Positions 17,266-25,116 of a stretch of 52,905 nt of DNA are shown one piece after another. Numbering within the stretch: the stretch's first letter is position 1; each line of letters starts with the position of its first letter. Source of the stretch: Avoscillospira sp045652125 (GTDB taxonomy: Bacteria > Bacillota > Clostridia > Oscillospirales > Oscillospiraceae); NCBI GenBank assembly GCA_045652125.1, contig JAZRTT010000018.1, positions 1 to 52,905 on the forward strand. Direction: 5' to 3'. The notes below the pieces were generated by a model. The model searched no databases and had not been told where the DNA came from. It was given only the letters and a program-made list of their open reading frames with translations. Made by a program: the position numbers and the translations under genes.

Positions 17266-17338
17266 AGGAATGTCATTCCGAGCCACCGAAGGTGGCGTGG
17301 GAATCCGTTTCTCCTAATTTTGCATTCTGCATTTTTTC
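17266..17338. repeat. dispersed repeat remnants forming the aroA 3' end
   Basis: The stretch ATGTCATTCCGAGCC...GTGGGAATCC resembles the abundant 'TGTCATTGCGAG...GTGGCAATCC' dispersed repeat, and the neighbouring GCATTCTGCATT matches GAATGCAGAATGC seen again at 38880-38892. Together they encode the last roughly 18 residues of AroA. Family assignment is from memory of the motif. Confidence 0.5.
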
Positions 17339-18496
17339 CATATCTTCCCAGAAGTGGGGATAGCTTTTATTCACGGCTTCTGCGCCGGTGACGGTGACAG
17401 AGCAAAGGGTCGAGGCCACAGCCGCAGCCATGGCGATGCGGTGATCATTGCAGCTGTCCACCGTACCGCCGGAAAGAGCCGTTCCCGTCACCAAAAGGCC
17501 GTCTTTCGTCTGCTCCACTTTTCCTCCCAGAGCCGCGAGCATCCCTGCCACAGTTTCCAGCCGGTCGGATTCTTTCAGCCGCAGGCGGCCTGCGTTAAAG
17601 ATCCTCGTGGTGCCCCGGGCGGCGGCGGCTACCACCGCCAATGCCGGAACCAGATCGGGAATCGCCGAAGCGTCAATGTCACAGGCAGTCAGCGGTCCGG
17701 GAGAAACGGTGACCGCATCCCCTTTCTGCTCTACCGCCGCCCCGAACCGGGACAGCAGGCCGCAGATGGCACGATCCCCCTGCAAGCTCTGTGGGTCCAG
17801 CCCTGTGACGGTCACCGGTGCCCCCAATGCTCCGGCACACAGCCAGAAGGCAGCATTGCTCCAGTCCCCCTCCACCGTGACCGAACCGGGGCTTTGATAG
17901 CGCTGGGGTACTATATAATAGGTATCGCCTTTCTTCTCCGCCAAGACCCCGAAGGTCTTCATGGCAGAAAGGGTCATTTCAATATAGGAAGCACTTTCCG
18001 TTTTTCCCGTTACCGTCAGGGTGCTTGGCCGATCCAGCAGCGGCAAAGCCAAAAGCAGGCCGGAAATATACTGACTGGACACATTTCCCGGCAGGCAAAA
18101 GTCCCCGGGGGTCAGCTGTCCGGAAAGGGCCAGAACGTCCTCTTGGGGCCGAGAAAGGGTCACGCCGTGGGCCTTTAGCTGTTCATCCAGCGGCGCAAGG
18201 GGTCTTTGGGGCAGTCTGCCCTCCATATGAAATTCCCGGTCAAGACCCAGCGCCGATACCACCGGCAGCAAAAACCGCAGCGTTGACCCACTTTCGCCGC
18301 AGGGCATAGGCAGGCCGTTTTTCATGGCGGAAAGGCAGTTTGCTGTGGCTTCCATATCTTTGGAGGTGGTGGAGCAGACCAGCTCCGTTTCCCCCTTGGC
18401 CAATGCCGAGCAAATCATCAGCCGATGGGCCATGGATTTGGAGGCAATGGCAGATATCGTTCCGGAGATATTTGTTTGGTTGAGTTGTTTAATCAT
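17273..18496 (-). CDS. aroA: 3-phosphoshikimate 1-carboxyvinyltransferase (EPSP synthase)
   Basis: It joins PEP to shikimate 3-phosphate, the sixth shikimate step. 407 residues. Signatures seen are KSMAHRLMICSAL, the PEP-binding CGESGSTLRFLLP, LPGNVSSQYISGLLLALP, RLRLKESDRL and NDHRIAMAAAV with the catalytic region. The ATG preferred here has AGGTGG 5 nt upstream; a GTG three codons earlier is possible. The final residues (about 390-407) do not look like the family and are encoded by repeat sequence. It precedes aroC and follows element B. Confidence 0.95.
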   Translation of the reverse strand: MIKQLNQTNISGTISAIASKSMAHRLMICSALAKGETELVCSTTSKDMEATANCLSAMKNGLPMPCGESGSTLRFLLPVVSALGLDREFHMEGRLPQRPLAPLDEQLKAHGVTLSRPQEDVLALSGQLTPGDFCLPGNVSSQYISGLLLALPLLDRPSTLTVTGKTESASYIEMTLSAMKTFGVLAEKKGDTYYIVPQRYQSPGSVTVEGDWSNAAFWLCAGALGAPVTVTGLDPQSLQGDRAICGLLSRFGAAVEQKGDAVTVSPGPLTACDIDASAIPDLVPALAVVAAAARGTTRIFNAGRLRLKESDRLETVAGMLAALGGKVEQTKDGLLVTGTALSGGTVDSCNDHRIAMAAAVASTLCSVTVTGAEAVNKSYPHFWEDMEKMQNAKLGETDSHATFGGSE

Positions 18497-18508
18497 ACGA
18501 ACCACCTA

Positions 18509-18659
18509 TAGACTCTCCTTGAGGTGATTCCCCCGGCGGGGGAAATGTCAGCGAAGCTGACAAAGGGGGGGCGCTAAGCTGTCAGCGAAGCTGACTTGAT
18601 GCCCGCAGGCATCATGCAGCGAGCAACCGCCGCTTGCGGCGGCGTCAAGGGGAGGCTTT
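18509..18659. repeat. MITE-like element B (aroB-aroA gap)
   Basis: About 150 bp, sharing roughly 118 bp almost exactly with element A but lacking A's right-hand 80 bp. The ends are GACTCTCCTTGAGG and TCAAGGGGAGGCTT. The right end overlaps aroB, whose last codons and TGA stop come from the inverted repeat. Confidence 0.85.
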
Positions 18660-19694
18660 TTCCACCCACTGGGGCAGGTCTTCTACGGAAATAGGGTGCA
18701 GGATACACCGGTCTTTCGCCGTGGGAATGACCAGAGTGATGGTGCTGCCCCGTCGTTTTTTGTCCCCAAGGGCCGTTTGGCAGATGCTTTCGGCACTTTG
18801 CTCCGTTTCCACAGGCAGGCCGTAGGCTTTCAGCAGGCCCAAAATCTCATCCCGGTCTTTTGGGGGAAGCAGCCCCTTTTGGCAGGCACTGTTTGCCACC
18901 ATGGCCATACCGACAGCCACGGCCTTTCCGTGGGAAAGGGAAAATTTGCTGTTGGCTTCTACCGCGTGGCCAAGGGTATGACCCAGGTTCAAAAACTGCC
19001 TTGCACCGTTGTCAAACTCGTCAGCTTCCACGAAACCGGCCTTGGAACGGACACAGGATGCCACTACGGTTTCCCAGTCAACTTTCTCATTTTTCAAAAG
19101 ACAAAACAGGCCTTTTTCACCTAAAACTGCATATTTTATCACTTCTGCACAGCCGTCTCGGAAAACATCCTCCGGCAGGGTCTTTAATAGATCCGTATCA
19201 CAGACCACCAGACAGGGTTGATGGAACGCGCCGCAGAGATTTTTCCCGGCAGGCAGGTCGATGGCAGTCTTGCCACCTACGGAGCTGTCCACCATGGCAA
19301 GCAAGCTGGTAGGCACCTGTACGCAGGGAACTCCCCGGAGATAGCAGGCGGCGGCAAACCCGGCCAGATCCCCCGTGACACCGCCGCCCAAAGCGATAAC
19401 GCCGTCGGTTCGGGTCAGGCGGCTGTCTGCCATGGCGTTGACCAGGGCGAAAAAGGTCTCCCCGTTTTTGCTTCTTTCTCCATGGGGAAAAACAAAGGTT
19501 TCTGCTTGAAATCCGGCATTTTCCAGACTTTTGACTGCTTTTTCTCCGTAGAGGCCAAAGACCGTATCATCGCTGACCAACATCACATGACGGCCCTTCA
19601 GGACCTGTGCCGTCCGGCTTCCCAGCTCCTGCAAAAGACCCGGACCGATGAGGACGTCATAGGCTTGGGAGGCATTGATATGGACTGTTTTCAC
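18645..19694 (-). CDS. aroB: 3-dehydroquinate synthase
   Basis: It cyclises DAHP to 3-dehydroquinate (NAD- and metal-dependent), the second shikimate step. 349 residues. It has the GGGVTGDLAGF NAD-binding loop, PTSLLAMVDSSVGGKTAID, EVIKYAVL with a metal ligand, and LGHTLGHAVEA with metal-binding His. The start is GTG, overlapping the tyrA stop in GTGA. The last residues EKASP and the stop codon are made by the end of element B. Confidence 0.95.
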   Translation of the reverse strand: MKTVHINASQAYDVLIGPGLLQELGSRTAQVLKGRHVMLVSDDTVFGLYGEKAVKSLENAGFQAETFVFPHGERSKNGETFFALVNAMADSRLTRTDGVIALGGGVTGDLAGFAAACYLRGVPCVQVPTSLLAMVDSSVGGKTAIDLPAGKNLCGAFHQPCLVVCDTDLLKTLPEDVFRDGCAEVIKYAVLGEKGLFCLLKNEKVDWETVVASCVRSKAGFVEADEFDNGARQFLNLGHTLGHAVEANSKFSLSHGKAVAVGMAMVANSACQKGLLPPKDRDEILGLLKAYGLPVETEQSAESICQTALGDKKRRGSTITLVIPTAKDRCILHPISVEDLPQWVEKASP

Positions 19695-20524
19695 CGGCCG
19701 TCCACCTCTTCCTTGATCTTCCGTCCGTCATCCAGAAGCTGGCGGAGGGTCTCAAAATCATTTTCTGCCATGGCCTTGCGGTAAGCCATCAGGTTTTCCA
19801 GTAAAATATCCATTTCCTCCACCATGCAGTCCCGGTTTTCCAGCATCAGTTCCGCCCACATATCCGGGTTCAGCCATGCCACACGGGTCAGATCCTTATA
19901 GGACCCGGCAGAGAAGCCCCGATGGTTTCTTGCCGTGGGCGATTTAATATAGGCGTTGGATACCACATGGCACAGCTGGGAGGTAAAGGCGATCATCTTA
20001 TCGTGTTCCTCTGCCGTGGTGACGGAGAGGTTTCCAAATCCCGCCGGGGCAAGGAGCTGCTTGCACCGGGCGAGCAGCGCCATATCGTGTCCCTTGGGAG
20101 GCACCAGAACCATAGGCGCTCCTTTGAACAAGTTGGCTTTGGCATATTTGAAGCCGGAATTGTGAGTACCGGCCATGGGATGTCCTCCCACAAACAGGAA
20201 CCCGTACCGTTCCGCCAGCGGGAAGCAGGCCTCACAGACCACCCGTTTGGTACCGCAAAGGTCCATGACCACGGTGTGGGGGGCGATCTCATGGGCGTGG
20301 TTTTTCAGCCATTGGATGGAAGCCTCAGGAGGCAAGCCGATGAGAATCAGGTCGCACTGGGGCATGTTTTCCTTTGTCAGCGGTTCGGACACCGCACCGT
20401 CCAGAATCGCAAAATCCAAAATGGTCTTGTTGCGGTTGTCCGCCAGTACCCGGTGGCACTGCTGGGCATAGGCTTTGGCCATAGAACCGCTGATGAGACC
20501 AAGGCCGACGATTCCTACGGTCAT
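19691..20524 (-). CDS. tyrA: prephenate dehydrogenase
   Basis: It oxidises and decarboxylates prephenate to 4-hydroxyphenylpyruvate for Tyr synthesis. 277 residues: the NAD-binding GLGLISGSMAKAY at residues 7-19, GTKRVV and the catalytic His in GGHPMAGTHNSG. No ACT or chorismate mutase domain is present, so CM activity must come from PheA. The start is MTVGIVGLG; its ATG overlaps the aroF stop (ATGA), and its stop overlaps the aroB GTG start. Confidence 0.94.
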   Translation of the reverse strand: MTVGIVGLGLISGSMAKAYAQQCHRVLADNRNKTILDFAILDGAVSEPLTKENMPQCDLILIGLPPEASIQWLKNHAHEIAPHTVVMDLCGTKRVVCEACFPLAERYGFLFVGGHPMAGTHNSGFKYAKANLFKGAPMVLVPPKGHDMALLARCKQLLAPAGFGNLSVTTAEEHDKMIAFTSQLCHVVSNAYIKSPTARNHRGFSAGSYKDLTRVAWLNPDMWAELMLENRDCMVEEMDILLENLMAYRKAMAENDFETLRQLLDDGRKIKEEVDGR

Positions 20525-21528
20525 ACCATCGCCTCCCGCACCTGCCGCACCAATCTTGCCACTTCCGCAAACTGCTCCGGTGTCAGAGATTGTGCTCCGT
20601 CGCACAGGGCATTTTTCGGATCGTTGTGGACTTCGATCATCAGGCCGTCACAGCCTGCGGCCGCGGCTGCCAAGGCCATGGGTTTGACCAGTTTTGCCTG
20701 CCCCGTGGCATGGCTGGGATCCACGATCACCGGCAGATGGCTCAAATTCTTCAAAGTGGGGATCGCCGACAGGTCCAGCGTGTTTCTCGTATAGGTCTCA
20801 TAGGTGCGGATCCCCCGCTCGCAGAGGATGACCTGTTCATTGCCCTCAGCCATGATGTATTCCGCGCTCATGAGCCACTCCTTCATGGTGGCACACAGAC
20901 CCCGCTTGAGCAAAATGGGCTTGTTGAGCTTTCCCACTTCTTTCAGCAGATCGAAATTCTGCATATTTCTGGCGCCCACCTGAATCACATCCACATCTTC
21001 AAACAAGGGCAGATGCACCAGATTCATGACCTCCGTACAGATGGGAAGGCCGCTTTCCTTTCGGGCTTCCCGGAGCATTTCCAACCCCAGTTCCCCAAGG
21101 CCCTGGAAGTCATAGGGCGAGGTACGGGGCTTGAACGCACCGCCCCGAAGGATGGTAGCGCCTGCCGCTTTGACCGCTTTTGCCACACCGATGACCTGCT
21201 CATGGGTCTCCACAGAACAGGGGCCTGCAATGACTGCAAAATGGCCGCCTCCCACCTTCGCACCGGCACTGCCGATCTCAATGACCGTGTCCCGGGGCTG
21301 GAAGTCCCGGCTGCACCGCTTGAATGGCTCGGATACCAGTTTCACCGACTGGACGATCTCCAGACTCCCCAGCAGATCCATGTCGATCTTGCCGGTATCT
21401 CCCACCAATCCCAGCACCGTGTACACATCGCCGAAGGAAATGTGAATCTTCAGCCCCTGACTTTCCAGCCAGTGAATGAGATTGTCGATCTGTTCCTTGG
21501 GCACACCGGGTTTCAAAATTGCAATCAT
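20521..21528 (-). CDS. aroF: DAHP synthase, type I-beta with N-terminal regulatory domain
   Basis: The first committed step, PEP plus erythrose 4-phosphate to DAHP. 335 residues: a ferredoxin-like regulatory domain (about 1-70, MIAILKPGVPKEQIDNLI), which in Thermotoga-type enzymes gives Tyr/Phe feedback control, then the TIM barrel with AGPCSVE, LRGGAFKPRTSPYDFQG, QVGARNMQN, LLKRG and VDPSHATGQ. AAAGGAG precedes the ATG. It is the first structural gene after the attenuator. Confidence 0.96.
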   Translation of the reverse strand: MIAILKPGVPKEQIDNLIHWLESQGLKIHISFGDVYTVLGLVGDTGKIDMDLLGSLEIVQSVKLVSEPFKRCSRDFQPRDTVIEIGSAGAKVGGGHFAVIAGPCSVETHEQVIGVAKAVKAAGATILRGGAFKPRTSPYDFQGLGELGLEMLREARKESGLPICTEVMNLVHLPLFEDVDVIQVGARNMQNFDLLKEVGKLNKPILLKRGLCATMKEWLMSAEYIMAEGNEQVILCERGIRTYETYTRNTLDLSAIPTLKNLSHLPVIVDPSHATGQAKLVKPMALAAAAAGCDGLMIEVHNDPKNALCDGAQSLTPEQFAEVARLVRQVREAMV

Positions 21529-21553
21529 AACGACAGCTCCTTTCAGGATCCAA

Positions 21554-21600
21554 TAAAAAACAAGACCTCCGCACAGAAGTGATTCTGTGTGGAGGTTCTT
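21554..21600 (-). terminator. attenuator terminator before aroF
   Basis: On the minus strand, ACCTCCACACAGAA (21596-21583) pairs with TTCTGTGCGGAGGT (21578-21565) with one A-C mismatch, a TCAC loop and TTTTTT. It lies inside the leader, 26 nt before aroF, so it must be bypassed for the operon to be expressed. Confidence 0.88.
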
Positions 21601-21675
21601 AAAAACGGGTTTCTCTCCGGCCGTTTTTGTTCACGCAGCACAAATCGCTTCTACTTTCAGGGACGAAAGTAAAAG
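21575..21675 (-). promoter_or_regulatory. competing hairpins of the aro attenuator
   Basis: Segment 1 (21675-21665, inside the Tyr/Phe codon run) pairs over 11 bp, including one G-U pair, with segment 2 (21658-21648). Segment 2 with its extension (AGAAGCGATTTGTG, 21652-21639) can instead pair with CACAGAATCACTTCT (21589-21575), which is part of the terminator stem-loop. A ribosome stalled at the Tyr/Phe codons would cover segment 1, free segment 2, and so block the terminator. A further AAAAACGG/CCGTTTTT stem lies at 21601-21628. Confidence 0.75.
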
Positions 21676-21710
21676 TAATCATATGCAAAAGCGTAAACTC
21701 TGTTTGCCAT
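21657..21710 (-). CDS. Tyr/Phe-rich leader peptide of the aro operon
   Basis: A 17-residue peptide, MANRVYAFAYDYFYFRP, begins 9 nt after AAAGGAG and ends at TGA. Seven of its 17 residues are aromatic (Tyr 6, 10, 12, 14; Phe 8, 13, 15), with no Trp. It sits 24 nt downstream of the predicted transcription start and just before the mutually exclusive hairpins. This is the classic layout of ribosome-mediated attenuation sensing charged tRNA-Tyr and tRNA-Phe. I do not know this leader from a characterised organism; the role is inferred from the layout. Confidence 0.85.
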   Translation of the reverse strand: MANRVYAFAYDYFYFRP

Positions 21711-21740
21711 AAGAGGAAGCTCCTTTTCCGATTTTTCTAC

Positions 21741-21769
21741 ACTATATCACTTTAGCGCGGCAATGTCAA
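21741..21769 (-). promoter_or_regulatory. promoter of the aromatic operon
   Basis: On the minus strand a perfect TTGACA (21764-21769), a 17-nt spacer and TATAGT (21741-21746). The -35 box overlaps the stop codon of the DtxR-type gene. Confidence 0.9.
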
Positions 21770-22137
21770 CAGCTCTTTTTTGAAAAATATTCCTTGATCT
21801 TTTCCAGCGTATCATCGGAGATGCAATGCTCCATATTGCACGCTTCCTGTGCGGCGGTCTGCTCGTCCACGCCCATGGCACAAAGCATCCCGGTCAGGAC
21901 CCGGTGCCGCTCGTAGATCCTCTGTGCCACGGCCTCGCCCGCCTTTGTCAGCAGCAGGTGTCCATTCTCCCGGGTAGTCACATAGCCACTTTCCCGCAGC
22001 TTTTTCATGGCCACGGAAACGCTGGGCTTGGAGTAGCCCAATTCCGCTACAACATCAATGGCGCGGACCGTTCCCCGTTCCATCCGCAGCTTCAGAATCG
22101 CCTCCAAATAATCCTCTCCGGATCGATGGATCTCCAC
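21766..22137 (-). CDS. DtxR/MntR-family metal-dependent repressor
   Basis: A 123-residue regulator. The N-terminal winged helix has SGEDYLEAILKL and the recognition region VVAELGYSKPSVSVAMKKLRESGYV (about 29-53). The C-terminal dimerisation part carries the metal-binding style HRVLTGML and EACNMEHCISDDTLEKI. It lacks the SH3-like domain of DtxR, so it is closer in size to MntR. In this family Mn or Fe binding drives repression of metal uptake genes. No metal transporter lies nearby, so its targets are unknown. The start is GTG behind GGGGGG. Confidence 0.85.
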   Translation of the reverse strand: MEIHRSGEDYLEAILKLRMERGTVRAIDVVAELGYSKPSVSVAMKKLRESGYVTTRENGHLLLTKAGEAVAQRIYERHRVLTGMLCAMGVDEQTAAQEACNMEHCISDDTLEKIKEYFSKKSC

Positions 22138-22289
22138 GGTCAGCCCCCCTTTCTCCTCTTATCTCGATTATAGGGGCAGGGTCAGGGGATGTCAAGGGAA
22201 GAAAATTTACAGATTTCTTACAAAGAAAGCAAAATCAGCACTTTTCCCGCGGACAAAATTGTGGTATGATGTATGGTGAAATAGTATCA

Positions 22290-22400
22290 TTCAATGTACA
22301 ATTGACAATGAAGGTATCCCCTTCGGGGATGATTTAAAATAAACTCCAATCGTCAGCGACAGCTGACACCGCAATTGTCAATTTTCAATTTACCATTGAG
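22290..22400. repeat. AATTGACAATT-type inverted-repeat element upstream of the U32 gene
   Basis: About 110 bp with imperfect terminal inverted repeats (TCAATGTACAATTGACAATG at left; the complement of TCAATGGTAAATTGAAAATT at right) and internal hairpins ATCCCCTTCGGGGAT and GTCAGCGACAGCTGAC. Shorter relatives occur at 30869-30908, 37503-37522 and 43263-43281. It supplies the sequence just before the U32 ribosome site. Confidence 0.6.
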
Positions 22401-22408
22401 GTTTTCCT

Positions 22409-24493
22409 ATGATCGAATTATTATCCCCTGCCGGGTCCATGGATTCCCTGCGTGCCGCCGTCCAGAATGGCGCCGATGCCGTTTACTTGGGCTACGGCGA
22501 ATTCAACGCCCGGCGTAACGCCAAAAACTTTTCTGTGGAAGAGCTGCAGCAAGCCGTTTCCTACTGCCACGTCCGTGGGGTTCAGGTCCATCTTACCTTG
22601 AATATTCTTATTTCCGACCGGGAAATGCGGCAGGCTGCCGAAGTCATCCGCGTCGCCGCCGAACTGGGTGTGGATGCCTTTATTGTGCAGGATCTCGGTG
22701 TTGTGCAGCTCTGCAAACAGATCGCACCCTCCGTTCCCATTCACGCCTCCACCCAGATGAGCATCCACTCTCTGGAAGGGGTGCTGCAGGCCGCCGAGCT
22801 GGGCTGCAGCCGGGTGGTGCTGGCCCGGGAGCTGCCTCGGGAAGAGATCGCCTTTATCTGCCAAAACAGTCCTGTGGAGATCGAAGTCTTTGTCCATGGC
22901 GCATTGTGCATGTGCTATTCCGGTCAATGCCTCATGTCGTCGGTCATCGGCCGCCGCTCCGGCAACCGGGGCCAATGCGCTCAGCCCTGCCGCCTGCCCT
23001 ACGGCTATGGCAGGTTTGAAGAAAGCCGCTATCCCCTGAGCCTGAAAGACAGCTGCCTGTTGGAGCACCTGCAGGAGCTGAAAGCCATGGGTGTCCGTTC
23101 TCTGAAGATCGAAGGCCGTATGAAGCGGCCTGAGTATGTTGCCATCGTTACGCGAATTTACCGCGCTGTGCTGGACGGCAAAGCCGTCACCCCGGAAGAT
23201 TTGGAGCAGCTTGATGCCATTTTCTCCCGGCAGGGTTTTACCCAGGGATATTATCTGGGTCAAACCGGGCCGGAGATGTTCGGTGTCCATCAGGACACCC
23301 CGGAGGACCGGGAGCTGCTGGCACAGGCACAGGCCACCTATGAGCGGGGCGAAAATCCCCGTGTTCCCGTTACCTTTTATGCCGTTATCCGGGCGGGGGA
23401 AGAAAGCCTGCTGGCCGTGGAGGACGAGCAGGGTCATGTGTGCAAGGCCAAGGGACCCGTCCCCGAGGCTGCCCGCCTGCGGGAGCTGACGAAAAAAGAA
23501 CTGACCGAGCGGCTGGGAAAGACCGGCGGCACACCTTATCTGTGTTCCCAGGTCCGCATTGCGCTGGAACCGGGTCTGAGTTTGCCCGCCGCAGCGATCA
23601 ACGCCATGCGGCGGGAGGTTTTGGATCATCTGACCGCCATCCGCGGCCGGGTAGACCCCCCAAGAATGGGAAGTTACAGCCGTCTGGCCGCCTATGACGG
23701 CATCCCCGGCGACCCCAAACTGACCGTATGTGTCCGCACTGCCGATCAGATCACCCCCCGGCTTTTGAGAATGGAACCGGCCGCCATTTATGTGCCCCTT
23801 TCCGAGCTTCTTGCCCATCCGGAACTGAAAGAGCAGATTCCTGTGGCCACAGAGCTGACAGCCGTCCTGCCCCGGGTCATCCACGACCGGGAGCGGGCTC
23901 AGTGGGCATCCGCCTTGGAACAGGTCTACACCATGGGCGTACGCCATGTACTCACAGGCAATCTTGGCCAAATTCGTTTGGCGCGGCAGAAGGGCTTTGC
24001 CATCCGGGGCGATTTTGGTCTCAATATCTACAATTCCCGCGCCATGCACTATCTCCGGGAGCAAAAGCTGGAAAGTCAGCTGATCAGCCCGGAGGTCACC
24101 CTGCCTCAGCTTCGGGATCTGAGCAAGGCCGTACCGCTGGAAATCATGGTCTACGGCCGCCTGCCCCTGATGCTCATGGAAAACTGCGTCATCAAGGGAA
24201 GAACCGGCACCTGCTCCTGCGATACCCCCACCAAGCTCATTGACCGCATGGGTGAGGAATTCCCTATTCTCAAAGACCCCGGCACCTGCCGCAATGTCCT
24301 TTACAACGGCAAAAAGCTCTATCTGCTGGACAAACTGGATCTTCTGCGGGGCATGGGCATCTGGGCCCATCGCCTGAGCTTTACCACGGAAAACCCCGGC
24401 GAGGTGGACAGCATCCTTGCTCAATATGAAGGATATGGGGAATTTGATCCCGGCACCTGCACCAGAGGGCTTTACACCCGCGGAGTGGAGTAA
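22409..24493 (+). CDS. U32 peptidase-family protein (tRNA hydroxylation TrhP-like)
   Basis: A 694-residue U32 family protein with an N-terminal barrel (LLSPAGSMDSLRAAVQNGADAVYLG) and the U32 signature with its cysteines, VFVHGALCMCYSGQC then GQCAQPCR (about 163-197). It also has a long middle region like the DUF3656 part of collagenase-type U32 proteins, and a C-terminal Cys-containing segment. Long members such as TrhP are implicated in prephenate-dependent 5-hydroxyuridine formation in tRNA and likely bind an iron-sulfur cluster. That link suits the aro genes nearby but is inference. GAGG precedes the ATG. Confidence 0.85.
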   Translation: MIELLSPAGSMDSLRAAVQNGADAVYLGYGEFNARRNAKNFSVEELQQAVSYCHVRGVQVHLTLNILISDREMRQAAEVIRVAAELGVDAFIVQDLGVVQLCKQIAPSVPIHASTQMSIHSLEGVLQAAELGCSRVVLARELPREEIAFICQNSPVEIEVFVHGALCMCYSGQCLMSSVIGRRSGNRGQCAQPCRLPYGYGRFEESRYPLSLKDSCLLEHLQELKAMGVRSLKIEGRMKRPEYVAIVTRIYRAVLDGKAVTPEDLEQLDAIFSRQGFTQGYYLGQTGPEMFGVHQDTPEDRELLAQAQATYERGENPRVPVTFYAVIRAGEESLLAVEDEQGHVCKAKGPVPEAARLRELTKKELTERLGKTGGTPYLCSQVRIALEPGLSLPAAAINAMRREVLDHLTAIRGRVDPPRMGSYSRLAAYDGIPGDPKLTVCVRTADQITPRLLRMEPAAIYVPLSELLAHPELKEQIPVATELTAVLPRVIHDRERAQWASALEQVYTMGVRHVLTGNLGQIRLARQKGFAIRGDFGLNIYNSRAMHYLREQKLESQLISPEVTLPQLRDLSKAVPLEIMVYGRLPLMLMENCVIKGRTGTCSCDTPTKLIDRMGEEFPILKDPGTCRNVLYNGKKLYLLDKLDLLRGMGIWAHRLSFTTENPGEVDSILAQYEGYGEFDPGTCTRGLYTRGVE

Positions 24494-24495
24494 AT

Positions 24496-24517
24496 GGCTC
24501 CCCTTGAGGGGAGGCTT
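24496..24517. repeat. element C, solo terminal palindrome
   Basis: GGCTCCCCTTGAGGGGAGGC, the joined ends of the element family, with nothing between. It begins two bases after the U32 stop codon and precedes the maf ribosome site. Confidence 0.8.
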
Positions 24518-24529
24518 AAGGAGTACACT

Positions 24530-25102
24530 ATGTTCATTCTCGCATCCCAATCCCCCCGGCGCAGAGAGCTTCTTTCCATGCTGGGACTGGATTTTCAAAT
24601 TGAAACCGCAGACATCGACGAGACCATGGACCCGTCTCTTTCCGTAGAGGACGCCGTGGCAGATGTCTGCCGCAGAAAGGCCGAGGCCGTGGCTCAAAGC
24701 CACCCGGACAAGCTCATCGTCTCTGCCGACACCATTGTGGTGGTGGAAGAAACCATTCTCGGCAAACCCCATGATGCCGAAGAAGCCAAGGCCATGCTCC
24801 GGCTTCTTTCGGGCCGGGATCACACAGTCATGACGGCCTTCTGCCTGCTGAAAGACGGCGTGGCTCAGACCCATGTGGAAAAGACCCGCCTGCACTTCCG
24901 CCCCCTTTCCGAAGATGAGATCGCCGCCTACGTTTCCACCGGTTCGCCTTTGGACAAGGCCGGTGCCTACGGGATTCAGGATCAGGCCGCCATTTTTGTG
25001 CAGGCGCTGGAGGGCGATTATTATAATGTAATGGGCCTGCCTCTGTGCAGTCTGGTAACATTCCTCCGCGCCGCAGGTGTGGAAGTGCTGGGAAGCCTTT
25101 AG
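24530..25102 (+). CDS. maf: Maf-family nucleotide pyrophosphatase
   Basis: 190 residues. It has the Maf N-terminus ILASQSPRRRELLSMLGLDF, the catalytic Asp in VSADTIVV, and the LSGRDHTVMTAF and KAGAYGIQDQAA motifs. Maf proteins hydrolyse non-canonical dTTP, UTP or CTP derivatives. The frame extends upstream through the palindrome, but AAGGAG before MFILASQSP fixes the start. The maf-mreC-mreD order is standard in Firmicutes. Confidence 0.93.
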   Translation: MFILASQSPRRRELLSMLGLDFQIETADIDETMDPSLSVEDAVADVCRRKAEAVAQSHPDKLIVSADTIVVVEETILGKPHDAEEAKAMLRLLSGRDHTVMTAFCLLKDGVAQTHVEKTRLHFRPLSEDEIAAYVSTGSPLDKAGAYGIQDQAAIFVQALEGDYYNVMGLPLCSLVTFLRAAGVEVLGSL

Positions 25103-25116
25103 GAGTGCAAACGATT

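Noticed and set aside
22421..24895. An 824-codon minus-strand frame over the U32 gene
   Set aside because: Antisense to the U32 and maf genes, low-complexity and His/Gly/Gln-rich like other shadows.
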